Under the pieces are notes generated by a model, which was not told where the DNA came from, did not search any database, and worked only from the letters and a program-made list of their open reading frames with translations. The translations under genes were made by a program, and so were the position numbers. DNA of 64,000 nt from Nocardioides sp. YIM 152315 (GTDB taxonomy: Bacteria; Actinomycetota; Actinomycetes; Propionibacteriales; Nocardioidaceae), in assembly GCF_029210375.1 (NCBI RefSeq), contig NZ_JARGER010000042.1, forward strand, positions 1 through 64,000. The letters are read 5' to 3'. Positions 17,889-26,212 of this stretch are shown piece after piece; within the stretch, counting starts at the first letter, position 1; each line of letters begins with the position of its first letter.

Positions 17889-19208
17889 GTGAGGTCCAAG
17901 TTGTCCCGCAAGGTGGCCGCCGTCGCCGCCGTCGTGTCGATCACGTCCCTCGGTCTGGCCGCCTGCGGTGGCGAGTCGGAGGACCCGCAGAGCGAGCCCA
18001 AGGGCGAGGGCCAGGGCCAGGTCGAGGACCCGACCGAGCCCACGACCGTCTCGTTCTTCTCCTGGGTGGGCAGCCAGCCCGAGATGAAGAAGCTGGCCCG
18101 GGAGTTCCACCAGGAGCACCCCAACATCACGATCAAGTTCGAGAACGTGCCCGCCGAGCAGGCGGCGCAGGTGCTCACCACCCGGATCGCCGGCAACAAC
18201 GCACCCGACGTCGCCTACGTCAACGCCAGCGACACCGCCGACTACGCCTCGCGCGGCGCGGCGGTGGACCTGCAGAACTACATCGACCGGAGCGAGGTCG
18301 TGAAGGCCGACGACTACGTCGATGCCTTCAAGACCTTCGTCACCTACGACGACAAGATGTGGGGCCTGCCGATGGGCGGGGAGACCACCGGTCTCTTCTA
18401 CCGCACCGACATGTTCGAGGAGGCCGGCCTCGACGGGCCGCCGACCACCTGGGACGAGTTCGAGGAGGACGCGGCGGCACTCACCGACGAGGACGCCGGC
18501 ACCTACGGCTACGCGGTCTTCGCCCCGGAGTCGGCGTACTACTGGTACCCCTGGCTCTACCAGGCGGGCGGCGACCTGCTGAGTGAGGACGCCGAGATCC
18601 TCTTCACCAGCGACGAGGCGAAGGAGGCGGCCGACTACTACATCGGCCTCACCCAGTACGCGCCGCCGGACTACCTGAACTCCAACTCGTGGGACGCGCG
18701 GGTCGCCTTCGCCGAGGGTCAGGTCGGCATGTACATGGCGGGCGCCTGGTTCGCGGGCACGCTCGCCGAGGAGTTCCCCGGCATCGACGGCAAGTGGGCG
18801 ACGGCACCGCTGCCCGACGGGTCGGCCGGCTGCAAGACCACGATCGCCGGTGACGCGCTGGTGATGATGGACCAGACCGACCACCCCGACGCCGCCTGGC
18901 TCTGGATGGAGTTCCTCTCCCGGCCGGAGACCATCGCCCGACTGACCTACAAGACGGAGGGCACCCTGCTCCCGCCGCTGACCTCGCTGCTCGAGGGCGA
19001 CGAGATCGTCGAGGAGAAGCCGGTCCTCGAGGGCTTCATCGACCTGATGCCCTGCGGCGTCGCCAGCACCGTCTCCAACCCGAAGTGGCCCCGGATCGAG
19101 ACGATCCTCAACGAGGAGCTCGGCAAGTCGATGTACGGCGACCAGTCGCCCGAGGACGCGCTGAACAACACCGCCCAGCAGGCGGAGGCGATCCTGGCCC
19201 GAGGCTGA
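17889..19208 (+). CDS. ABC sugar transporter, solute-binding lipoprotein (CUT1)
   Basis: 439 residues. Lipoprotein signal peptide with lipobox ending GLAAC at about residue 26, then an acidic linker and an extracellular binding domain of the SBP_bac_1 type (FFSWVGSQPEMKKLAREF near the mature N-terminus). Aromatic pairs such as YYWYPWLYQ suggest stacking on sugar rings. GTG start at 17889 after AAGGAG. Two permease genes follow. It captures an oligosaccharide or glycoside outside the cell. Confidence 0.92.
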   Translation: MRSKLSRKVAAVAAVVSITSLGLAACGGESEDPQSEPKGEGQGQVEDPTEPTTVSFFSWVGSQPEMKKLAREFHQEHPNITIKFENVPAEQAAQVLTTRIAGNNAPDVAYVNASDTADYASRGAAVDLQNYIDRSEVVKADDYVDAFKTFVTYDDKMWGLPMGGETTGLFYRTDMFEEAGLDGPPTTWDEFEEDAAALTDEDAGTYGYAVFAPESAYYWYPWLYQAGGDLLSEDAEILFTSDEAKEAADYYIGLTQYAPPDYLNSNSWDARVAFAEGQVGMYMAGAWFAGTLAEEFPGIDGKWATAPLPDGSAGCKTTIAGDALVMMDQTDHPDAAWLWMEFLSRPETIARLTYKTEGTLLPPLTSLLEGDEIVEEKPVLEGFIDLMPCGVASTVSNPKWPRIETILNEELGKSMYGDQSPEDALNNTAQQAEAILARG

Positions 19209-19248
19209 CGACCGCCCGCACACCACAAGCACGGAGGCAGGAGAACGT

Positions 19249-20187
19249 ATGTCGACGGCGGTCGCGCCGGTCAGGAAGGACGTCCGGGACACCCGGGTGC
19301 GGAAGTTCTTCTGGAGGATGTGGCGTGAGAGGTCGGCGTACCTCTTCATCGCGCCCGGGGTGATCATCTTCTCGGTCTTCACCCTGGCCGCGCTGATCTT
19401 CGCGTTCTATCTGACGTTCCACCGGTGGAGCATCATCGAGCCGGAGAAGCCGTACGTCGGGCTGCAGAACTACGAGGACATGATCCACGACGAGCGGTTC
19501 GTGCAGTCGGTCCTCAACACGGTCTACTTCACCGGGGCCTCGGTGCCGCTGACGATGATCATCGGGCTCACTCTCGCGCTGTTGCTCAACCAGCCGATCC
19601 GCGGCCGGGCGATCTTCCGGACGGCGTACTACCTGCCGGTCGTCACCCCGTTCGTGGTCTCGGCGCTGCTGTGGAAGTGGCTCTACAACGGGGAGTTCGG
19701 GCTCTTCAACTACTACCTGCTCAAGGGCCACATCATCGACGAGCCGCTGCTGTGGCTCTCCGACAAGAACCTGGCGATGCCCGCCGTGGTCCTGATGAGC
19801 GTGTGGAGCGGCGTCGGCTTCTCGATGGTCGTCTACCTGGCCGGGCTCCAGTCGATCCCCTACGAGCTCTACGAGTCGGCGAAGCTCGACGGCTGCGGGA
19901 CCTGGCGCCGGATCCGCTACGTCACCATCCCGCTGCTGCGGCCGACGACGCTCTTCCTGCTCGTCATCGGCATCATCGGCTCGTTGCAGGTCTTCACGCA
20001 GATCTTCGTGATGACCAGCGGAGGGCCGGTCAACAAGACGACCACGATGGTCTATTACATGTACCTCTGGGCCTTCAAGTACTACGACATGGGCTACGCC
20101 AGCACGCTGGCCTTCGCACTCTTCGCGATGCTCCTGGTCTTCACCGCGCTGCAGCTGCGGCTCTTCAAGGACGGAGGCACTCAGTGA
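19249..20187 (+). CDS. ABC sugar transporter permease (MalF-like)
   Basis: 312 residues with six membrane helices, beginning with a segment around SAYLFIAPGVIIFSVF. The EAA loop that contacts the ATPase is visible as YELYESAKLDGCGTWRRIRY. Start ATG at 19249 after GGAGGCAGGAG. No ATP-binding subunit is encoded in the window; in Actinobacteria such importers usually share a general ATPase of the MsiK type encoded elsewhere. Confidence 0.93.
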   Translation: MSTAVAPVRKDVRDTRVRKFFWRMWRERSAYLFIAPGVIIFSVFTLAALIFAFYLTFHRWSIIEPEKPYVGLQNYEDMIHDERFVQSVLNTVYFTGASVPLTMIIGLTLALLLNQPIRGRAIFRTAYYLPVVTPFVVSALLWKWLYNGEFGLFNYYLLKGHIIDEPLLWLSDKNLAMPAVVLMSVWSGVGFSMVVYLAGLQSIPYELYESAKLDGCGTWRRIRYVTIPLLRPTTLFLLVIGIIGSLQVFTQIFVMTSGGPVNKTTTMVYYMYLWAFKYYDMGYASTLAFALFAMLLVFTALQLRLFKDGGTQ

Positions 20188-21203
20188 CAGGCATCACCGA
20201 GGAGCCCACCGCCCACCGCCTGGCGTCCGAGGCCGCGCCGGTCCTGCCCCGGCGGGTCCGCAGGCAGAGGAACCGCCGCCCCGCCGGCGCCCCGCGCGAG
20301 AAGGAGTACGTCAGCCTCAAGGCCAAGCTGGCGACGTACCTCATCCTCGCGCCGATCGCGATCCTCTTCGTCGCGCCGTTCGCCTGGCTGATCAGCGCGT
20401 CCTTCCAGCCGATCAGCACGATCTTCGCCAACCCGCCGACCTGGATCCCGGACAACCCGACCGTCGACGGCTACAAGGGGTTCCTCAACGTCGGCACGCT
20501 CACCGAGGCCCAGCAGGCGCAGGGACACGGCGAGTGGCGCTGGTTCCTCAACAGCGCCATCGTCGCGGTGTCCATCACGGTGCTGCAGACCTTCTTCAAC
20601 GCGCTGTGCGCCTACACGTTCGCGAAGCGGAAGTTCCCCGGCCGCAATGTCATCTTCGTGCTGTTCCTCGGCACGATGATGGTGCCGGGCCAGGTCACGC
20701 TGATCCCGAACTACATCATCGTCCAGCACATCCCCTTCTTCGGTGGCAACGACTGGCTGGGCAACGGCGGCCACGGCTGGCTGGACTCCTACTGGGGCCT
20801 GATCATGCCCGGTGTCGTGAGTGCGTTCGGGATCTTCCTGCTGCGCCAGTTCATGCTGTCGATCCCCGACGAGCTGCTCGACGCCGCCCGCATCGACGGG
20901 GCCAGCGAGTTCCGGATCTTCTGGAGCGTCGTGCTCCCGCTGTGCATGCCGGCCCTCGCCGCCAACGCGATCTTCACCTTCCAGGGCGCGTGGGAGGACT
21001 TCTTCTGGCCGCTCATCATCATGTCCGACCCGGAGAAGATCACCGCGCCCGTCGGGCTCGCGCTGTTCGTGGTGCAGAACAAGACGGACTGGAACCTGCT
21101 CTTCGCGGGCTCGGTCATCGCCACACTGCCGATGGTCGTCGTCTTCATCATCTTCCAGCGGCACTTCGTCCGCGGCATCGCCGTGACGGGCATCAAGGGG
21201 TGA
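20184..21203 (+). CDS. ABC sugar transporter permease (MalG-like)
   Basis: 339 residues. A cytosolic Arg-rich N-terminal extension of about 45 residues precedes six membrane helices. The EAA loop reads DELLDAARIDGASEFRIFW. GTG start overlaps the upstream TGA by 4 bp, giving a MalF/MalG pair. A further GTGA overlap links it to the cupin gene, so transport and catabolism are in one operon. Confidence 0.93.
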   Translation: MTGITEEPTAHRLASEAAPVLPRRVRRQRNRRPAGAPREKEYVSLKAKLATYLILAPIAILFVAPFAWLISASFQPISTIFANPPTWIPDNPTVDGYKGFLNVGTLTEAQQAQGHGEWRWFLNSAIVAVSITVLQTFFNALCAYTFAKRKFPGRNVIFVLFLGTMMVPGQVTLIPNYIIVQHIPFFGGNDWLGNGGHGWLDSYWGLIMPGVVSAFGIFLLRQFMLSIPDELLDAARIDGASEFRIFWSVVLPLCMPALAANAIFTFQGAWEDFFWPLIIMSDPEKITAPVGLALFVVQNKTDWNLLFAGSVIATLPMVVVFIIFQRHFVRGIAVTGIKG

Positions 21204-22405
21204 ACGCGGCCGACCGGACTCGTGCCGTCGTCGACCGCCTGCTCTCGGCCGGCGACGGGGTGCTGCGATGCGAGCCAGCCTGGGTCGCGCGGGACTTCCT
21301 GCCGCCCGGTCGTCGGCTCGGCCTGCCCGAGGACCAGTACGACGTGGGGGAGCGCGGCGCGATCTGCGAGCGCTGGCTGGCGTCCACGACGAAGGCCGAC
21401 AACCGGGTCGGTCCCGACGACGAGGGGCTCAGCCACGTGGTCGGCGAGCACGGCGAGCGGGTCCTGCTCCGGGACGCGGTCGCCGCGAGTCCCGAGTCGA
21501 TCCTCGGCACGGCGTACGCCGCGGCGCACCCGGCGGGCCTCGGGCGGCTGGCGAAGATCTTCGACTACGCCTACCGCCTGCCCTACCACATCCACCCGCC
21601 GCAGGAGTTCGCGTCGCTCGTGGGCTGTCGGGCCAAGGACGAGTCCTACCACTTCCTGCCCGACGCGGACCGTGGCGCGCACCCGGAGACCTTCTTCGGG
21701 GTGCATCCGTGGATCGCCGAGCAGCGCGCCCACGACGTGCTGCTGCCCTACCTGGTGGACTGGGACAGCGACCTGATCCTGCGGCACGCGCGGGCGGAGC
21801 TCCAGGTCGCGGGCGAGGGCTTCCACGTGCCGTCCGGGGTGCTGCACGCCCCGGGCACCGGGCTCACGCTCGAGCTCCAGGAGGACTCCGACGTGCTGGC
21901 GATGTTCCAGGCGCTCAACGCGGGCCGGATCATCTCCAAGGACCTGCTTTTCAAGGACGTCCGGCCGCAGGACCGCGAGCAGCACGGCGAACGCTTCCCG
22001 CTCGGCTTCGTGGACTGGGAGGTCAACGGCGATCCCTGGTTCTACGAGCACCGCCACCTCAGCCCGCAGCCCGTCGTCGGCGCCGGCGGTGACGGCGAGG
22101 AGACCTGGGTCTTCTACAACACGACCAGGTACGCCGGGAAGCGGCTGGTCGTCCCGCCCGGTGGCACCCACCGGCTGCGGGAGCCGGGCGTCTACAGCGT
22201 CTTCGCGTGGTCGGGGACGGGGCGCCACTCGGGGCACGAGATCTCGGGCGGCGAGCCCGGCCGCGACGAGCTCGTCGTCACCCACGCGGCGGCGACCCGC
22301 GACCACGAGGTCGTCAACACCGGCCGCGAGGACCTGGTGGTGTTCCTCTTCTTCGGACCCGACCTCCACACGGAGGCGCCGACCATCCCGGTGCGCACGC
22401 AGTGA
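21200..22405 (+). CDS. bicupin protein, mannose-6-phosphate-isomerase-like
   Basis: 401 residues with two cupin halves. The first has PYHIHPPQEF, with two His and a Glu as likely metal ligands, followed by GFHVPSGVLHAPG; the second is VVPPGGTHRLREPG and SGHEISGG. This pattern resembles class I mannose-6-phosphate-isomerase-like proteins that lack a proven substrate. In a sugar locus, isomerisation of a keto- or aldose sugar is the reasonable guess. Starts at GTG 21200 with a 4-bp overlap on each side, so it is translated together with the permease and the next dehydrogenase. Confidence 0.75.
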   Translation: MNAADRTRAVVDRLLSAGDGVLRCEPAWVARDFLPPGRRLGLPEDQYDVGERGAICERWLASTTKADNRVGPDDEGLSHVVGEHGERVLLRDAVAASPESILGTAYAAAHPAGLGRLAKIFDYAYRLPYHIHPPQEFASLVGCRAKDESYHFLPDADRGAHPETFFGVHPWIAEQRAHDVLLPYLVDWDSDLILRHARAELQVAGEGFHVPSGVLHAPGTGLTLELQEDSDVLAMFQALNAGRIISKDLLFKDVRPQDREQHGERFPLGFVDWEVNGDPWFYEHRHLSPQPVVGAGGDGEETWVFYNTTRYAGKRLVVPPGGTHRLREPGVYSVFAWSGTGRHSGHEISGGEPGRDELVVTHAAATRDHEVVNTGREDLVVFLFFGPDLHTEAPTIPVRTQ

Positions 22406-23403
22406 CCGCCGAGGTGACCGTCGGTCTCCTCGGGGCCGGCCTGATCGCCGGCGTGCACGCGCACGCCTACCGCGCCTGTCCGGGCGTGCGGCTGGTCGCC
22501 GTCGCGGACCCGGTGCCCGGCAAGGCCGAGCGGCTCGCCGGCCAGCACGACGCGAAGGCCGTGGGCGACCTCGACGACCTTCTCGCGACCGGCGTCGACG
22601 TCGTCGACGTCTGCACGCCGCCCACCGCGCACGCCGACGCGACGATCGCAGCGCTGGGGGCGGAGCGGCACGTGCTCTGCGAGAAGCCGATCACCCGCAC
22701 CATGGACGACGCACGCCGGGTGCTCGCGGCCGCCGAGGCCGCCCCCGGCCTGCTGTCGATCGGGCAGGTCGCCCGCTACGCCCCCGACCACCGGCTCGCC
22801 CGCGACCTCGTGCGCGCCGGCGAGATCGGGGAGCTGCGGATGGTCACGCACTCCACGACGTCCTCGCTGCCGGGCTGGAGCGAGGCCGGCTGGTTGACGG
22901 ACCCGGCGACGTCCGGTGGGCCGCTGCTCGACCAGGCCGTGCACGGCTTCGACTATGCGCGGTGGGTGATCGGCAGCCCCGCCGTACGCGTGCACTGCAT
23001 GGCCGCGGACAGCGGCGCCGGTCCCGCGACGTACACCCTGTCGACGGTCCGCTACGAGAGCGGCGCGATCGCCCACGTCGAGTGCAGCTGGGCCCACCCG
23101 GCCTCGCGCGGGTTCAAGCTGCGCGCCGAGCTCGTCGGCACCGGGGGTCGGCTGTCGTGGGACAACGACCACCAGATGGCCGGGGTGCTCCACGCCCGCG
23201 AGGGCGACCCGGAGTGGTGGGACGCCCTCGGCGACCGCGAGTTCACCCGCGAGCTCGGCGCGTTCTTCGATGCCTGTCGCGCCGGCGGCCCGCCCCCGGT
23301 GCCGGCGGTCGAGGCGACCGAGTCGCTGCGCATGGCGCTCGCGGCCCTCGAGTCCGCTCGTTCTGGCCGGACCGTCGACCTGACGACCTGGGAGGTCTCG
23401 TGA
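22402..23403 (+). CDS. Gfo/Idh/MocA-family oxidoreductase (3 of 4)
   Basis: 333 residues. VGLLGAGLIAGVHAHAY forms the nucleotide fold, HVLCEKPITRT has the EKP motif, and GGPLLDQAVHGFDY supplies the Asp and His of the active site. GTG start overlapping the cupin gene. Its sequence is closer to member 4 than to member 1, as judged by eye from the shared motif spacing. Confidence 0.88.
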   Translation: MTAEVTVGLLGAGLIAGVHAHAYRACPGVRLVAVADPVPGKAERLAGQHDAKAVGDLDDLLATGVDVVDVCTPPTAHADATIAALGAERHVLCEKPITRTMDDARRVLAAAEAAPGLLSIGQVARYAPDHRLARDLVRAGEIGELRMVTHSTTSSLPGWSEAGWLTDPATSGGPLLDQAVHGFDYARWVIGSPAVRVHCMAADSGAGPATYTLSTVRYESGAIAHVECSWAHPASRGFKLRAELVGTGGRLSWDNDHQMAGVLHAREGDPEWWDALGDREFTRELGAFFDACRAGGPPPVPAVEATESLRMALAALESARSGRTVDLTTWEVS

Positions 23404-24410
23404 CCCGGATCGGGATCCTCGGCGCCGCGCACACGGGTCACGCCTGGGCCTACGCCCGGGCGCTGACGGAGTCGTCCGACGCCGAGGTGGTCGGCGTCCA
23501 CGACGACGAGCCCGAGCACACCCGCTGGATCCGCCAGGACTTCGGCCTCGCGTCTGCCGAGTCCGCCGAGCAGCTGGTCGGGTCCGTCGACGCCGTGCTG
23601 GTCTGCAGTGCCAACGACGAGCACCGGGCGCACGTCGAGCTCGCCGCCGCGCACGGCAAGCACGTGCTCTGCGAGAAGCCGATCGCCACCACCCTCGACG
23701 ACGCCGAGGCGATGGTGGCTGCCTGTACGGCGGCCGGTGTCCAGCTGCACGTGGCCTTCGGGTCCCGCTTCCTGCCGGTCGTGGCCCGCGCCCGGGCGGC
23801 CGTGCTCGAGGGGCGCCTGGGCGAGATCATCGGCATGGTCGGCGCCAACCGGGGTCGGCCGCCGCTGCCGCCGGCGTACCCGGCCTGGATCACCGACCCG
23901 GTCGCCGCGGGCGGGGGAGCGCTCATCGACCACTCGGTGCACGTCACCGACGTCATGCGCCACCTCACCGGCCTGGAGGTCGCCGAGGTGTCGGCCGAGG
24001 CGGGCGCGCTGCTCTGGGGTCTGGCCGTCGACGACGTCGCGGTGGTGTCGCTGCGCTTCGACAACGGCGCGGTCGGCAGCATCGACCCGAGCTGGTCCGT
24101 GCCGGCGGACCACCCGTGGGACTACGACTTCTCGCTGCGCGTGGTCGGCACCGAGGGGGCGCTCGACCTGACGGACGGCGCGGAGTCGGTGCAGCTGGTC
24201 GGCGCCCGCGAGGGCGGCGGCCGCGGCCTGCGCCACGCCTCCTTCGCGGACGACCACGACCGCGTGATGATCGAGGCGTTCCTCGCGTCGGTGCGCGCCG
24301 GCACCGTGCTCGACCCGTGTGCGACCGGAGACGACGGACTGCGGGCCCTGGAGGTGGCGCTGGCCGGCTACCGGTCCGCGGCCGGCGGCGTGGCGGTCGC
24401 GGTCCGGTAG
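23400..24410 (+). CDS. Gfo/Idh/MocA-family oxidoreductase (4 of 4)
   Basis: 336 residues. Nucleotide-binding start IGILGAAHTGHAWAYA, where GAAHTG replaces the usual GxGxxG; EKP in HVLCEKPIATT; active-site block GGALIDHSVHVTDV. GTG start overlaps the preceding gene. Last gene of the importer operon, converging with the GH10 gene 21 bp away. Confidence 0.88.
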   Translation: MTRIGILGAAHTGHAWAYARALTESSDAEVVGVHDDEPEHTRWIRQDFGLASAESAEQLVGSVDAVLVCSANDEHRAHVELAAAHGKHVLCEKPIATTLDDAEAMVAACTAAGVQLHVAFGSRFLPVVARARAAVLEGRLGEIIGMVGANRGRPPLPPAYPAWITDPVAAGGGALIDHSVHVTDVMRHLTGLEVAEVSAEAGALLWGLAVDDVAVVSLRFDNGAVGSIDPSWSVPADHPWDYDFSLRVVGTEGALDLTDGAESVQLVGAREGGGRGLRHASFADDHDRVMIEAFLASVRAGTVLDPCATGDDGLRALEVALAGYRSAAGGVAVAVR

Positions 24411-24431
24411 CCGCCTCGCGCGGCGGGGTGG

Positions 24432-25637
24432 CTACTTCTCGAGCTGCCAGAGCGGCTCGCGCACCGGGGCGTGCCGGAAGGCCCGGCTGATCGCGTGGTA
24501 GGCCGGCTTCGGGTTCAATCGGCGGTCGAAGGCGAGTGGCCGGCGGTGCGACCCGTCCTCGCGGGGCTGGTCCTCGTCGAGCCACGTGTAGCGGTCGGTG
24601 AGGCCGAAGGCGACGACCACCTTGACGGCGCTCTCGTCGAGCGTCACGTCGAGATAGCGGCGGTAGACGTCGGCCACCTTGCGGTCCCGCTTCCTCGGGT
24701 TCTTCGGGAGTCCCTCGTCGAGCACGTCGAGCTCGGTGACCAGGATCGGCAGGCCACGGTCGGCGATCTCGCGGAGGAAGTTGCGGTAGCGCCTCTCGTG
24801 GAACCGCTGGGCGAACCGGTCGGCGAGCAGGTGGCCCTGGATGCCCACCGCCTGCACGGGGGCGCCCTGGTCGAGCAGCCGGTCGATGGCCTTGAGATAG
24901 GCGCGCTGCCGCGGCCCGGGCCGGTCGCCCCACTCGTTGACGGTCTCGAAGCCGAACTCGTTGATGATCCGGAGCGCGCCGGGGTCCTTCTCGGCGGCGA
25001 TGTGGAAGCACTCGGCGATGTAGCCGGGCCCGATGGTGCTGTACCACGGCACGTTCTTGCGGAAGCCGTGCTTGTCGGCCTCGTTCGGGTCGGTCACCTC
25101 GTTGGCGACGATCCAGCCGTTCACCCGACCCTGGTAGTGCTCGACCTCGGCCCTCACGACGCCGTAGAGCAGATCCTCCGCGTCCTGGCGGTTGAGGTCC
25201 CACAGGTCGGCGTCGGTCCAGCCCTCGCCGAAGCCCTCGTCCCAGGCGAGGTGTGCCGCGATGACCAGCTGATCGTTGCGCTCGGCGAAGCCGATGATCT
25301 GGTCCCCGGGCTCGAAGTTCAGCGGCGCCTTGGGCTTGGGCTTGAGCTGGTACCAGAGCAGGTCGTCCTCGGTGAAGAGCAGCCCCGCCTCCCGGTCGTG
25401 GAGCCCGCGGTAGCCCTTGTCGAGCTGCCAGGTCGCGATCGACGACCCGAAGACGATCCCCTTCCGGCCGGCCTGGCGCCACAGGGGAAGGCGACCGGTC
25501 GGCTGCAGGGTGCCGGCCGGTGCGAGAGCCGCGGCAGCCTCGGCAAGTGGTCCCGCCCCGACGGCGAGGCCGGCGGCGGCTCCGGCGGCGCCGGTCAGGA
25601 GCGATCGGCGGGCAACGGTGGTGGTGGTGTCGTGCAT
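24432..25637 (-). CDS. GH10 endo-beta-xylanase-like enzyme, Tat-exported
   Basis: 401 residues. The N-terminus has a twin-arginine signal (VARRSLLTG followed by an Ala-rich hydrophobic stretch). GH10 catalytic residues are visible: acid/base Glu180 in WIVANEVTDP and nucleophile Glu302 in ILVTELDVLD, and the family WQLD and HxxW-type motifs are partly preserved. GH10 enzymes cleave beta-1,4-xylan and some aryl xylosides. Start ATG at 25637 with GAGGAG 7 bp upstream. It has its own promoter and operator site 5, so it is co-regulated with the importer. The link to xylan-type substrates is inference. Confidence 0.88.
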   Translation of the reverse strand: MHDTTTTVARRSLLTGAAGAAAGLAVGAGPLAEAAAALAPAGTLQPTGRLPLWRQAGRKGIVFGSSIATWQLDKGYRGLHDREAGLLFTEDDLLWYQLKPKPKAPLNFEPGDQIIGFAERNDQLVIAAHLAWDEGFGEGWTDADLWDLNRQDAEDLLYGVVRAEVEHYQGRVNGWIVANEVTDPNEADKHGFRKNVPWYSTIGPGYIAECFHIAAEKDPGALRIINEFGFETVNEWGDRPGPRQRAYLKAIDRLLDQGAPVQAVGIQGHLLADRFAQRFHERRYRNFLREIADRGLPILVTELDVLDEGLPKNPRKRDRKVADVYRRYLDVTLDESAVKVVVAFGLTDRYTWLDEDQPREDGSHRRPLAFDRRLNPKPAYHAISRAFRHAPVREPLWQLEK

Positions 25638-25688
25638 GGCGGCTCCTCGGGGTGGGACCGTCTCGGCGGTCCGTGTGACGGGGGTCAC

Positions 25689-25702
25689 GCAAAACGATTG
25701 GC
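25689..25702. promoter_or_regulatory. LacI-family operator, site 5
   Basis: GCAAAACGATTGGC, 52 bp upstream of the GH10 start and 3 bp downstream of the -10 element of its promoter on the minus strand. Confidence 0.75.
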
Positions 25703-25705
25703 ACG

Positions 25706-25735
25706 ACGGTAGGCCGTGACCGGGTGCCACGACAA
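25706..25735 (-). promoter_or_regulatory. promoter of the GH10 gene, TTGTCG / TACCGT
   Basis: On the minus strand TTGTCG (25735-25730), 18-bp spacer and TACCGT (25711-25706). The bound repressor at site 5 would cover the transcription start. Confidence 0.55.
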
Positions 25736-25753
25736 GCCCCGACGCGGACGGGC

Positions 25754-26104
25754 TCAGGTGTGCAGCACGACCTCGCCGTCGTGCTGCGTGACGCGGTAGG
25801 TCTTGAGGCCCACTCGCTTGGGCTCGAGCAGCGACCGGCCGCTCGCGAGGTCGAACTCCCAACCGTGCCAGGGGCAGCGGATCACCCGGTCGTCCATGCC
25901 GTACACCAGCTCGTGGGGTCCGGATGGCACGAGCGTGCCGCTCAGCGAGCCGGTGCACATCGAGGCACCCATGTGCGGGCAGCGATCGCTGACCGCGAAG
26001 AACTCGTCGCCGACGCTGATGACGCCGACGGGGCGCCCGTTGACGTCGACGACCCGGCAGCCCTCGCTGCGGATCTCCTCGACGGTCCCGACTCGCACGT
26101 CCAT
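25754..26104 (-). CDS. Rieske [2Fe-2S] ferredoxin-like protein
   Basis: 116 residues. Both Rieske cluster motifs are present: CPHMGASMC (C-x-H) and CPWHGWEFD (C-x-x-H). Such stand-alone proteins are electron carriers of aromatic or sugar oxygenases. No oxygenase alpha subunit and no reductase are nearby, so the electron acceptor is unknown. Start ATG at 26104 is used; GTG 26113 would add three residues. It is divergent from the amidohydrolase, with operator site 6 in between. Confidence 0.87.
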   Translation of the reverse strand: MDVRVGTVEEIRSEGCRVVDVNGRPVGVISVGDEFFAVSDRCPHMGASMCTGSLSGTLVPSGPHELVYGMDDRVIRCPWHGWEFDLASGRSLLEPKRVGLKTYRVTQHDGEVVLHT

Positions 26105-26135
26105 CCGATCCACCCGTCCGTTGCTCTATCGCGGT

Positions 26136-26149
26136 GCCAAACGATTTGC
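26136..26149. promoter_or_regulatory. LacI-family operator, site 6
   Basis: GCCAAACGATTTGC in the 108-bp gap between the divergent Rieske and amidohydrolase genes; same 14 bp as site 4. It can serve both genes. Confidence 0.78.
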
Positions 26150-26212
26150 TATGCATGACTCTGACGGTTCAGGCACCGTCTCCGCAACGGTTGTCCGCAC
26201 AGGAGTGACCTC

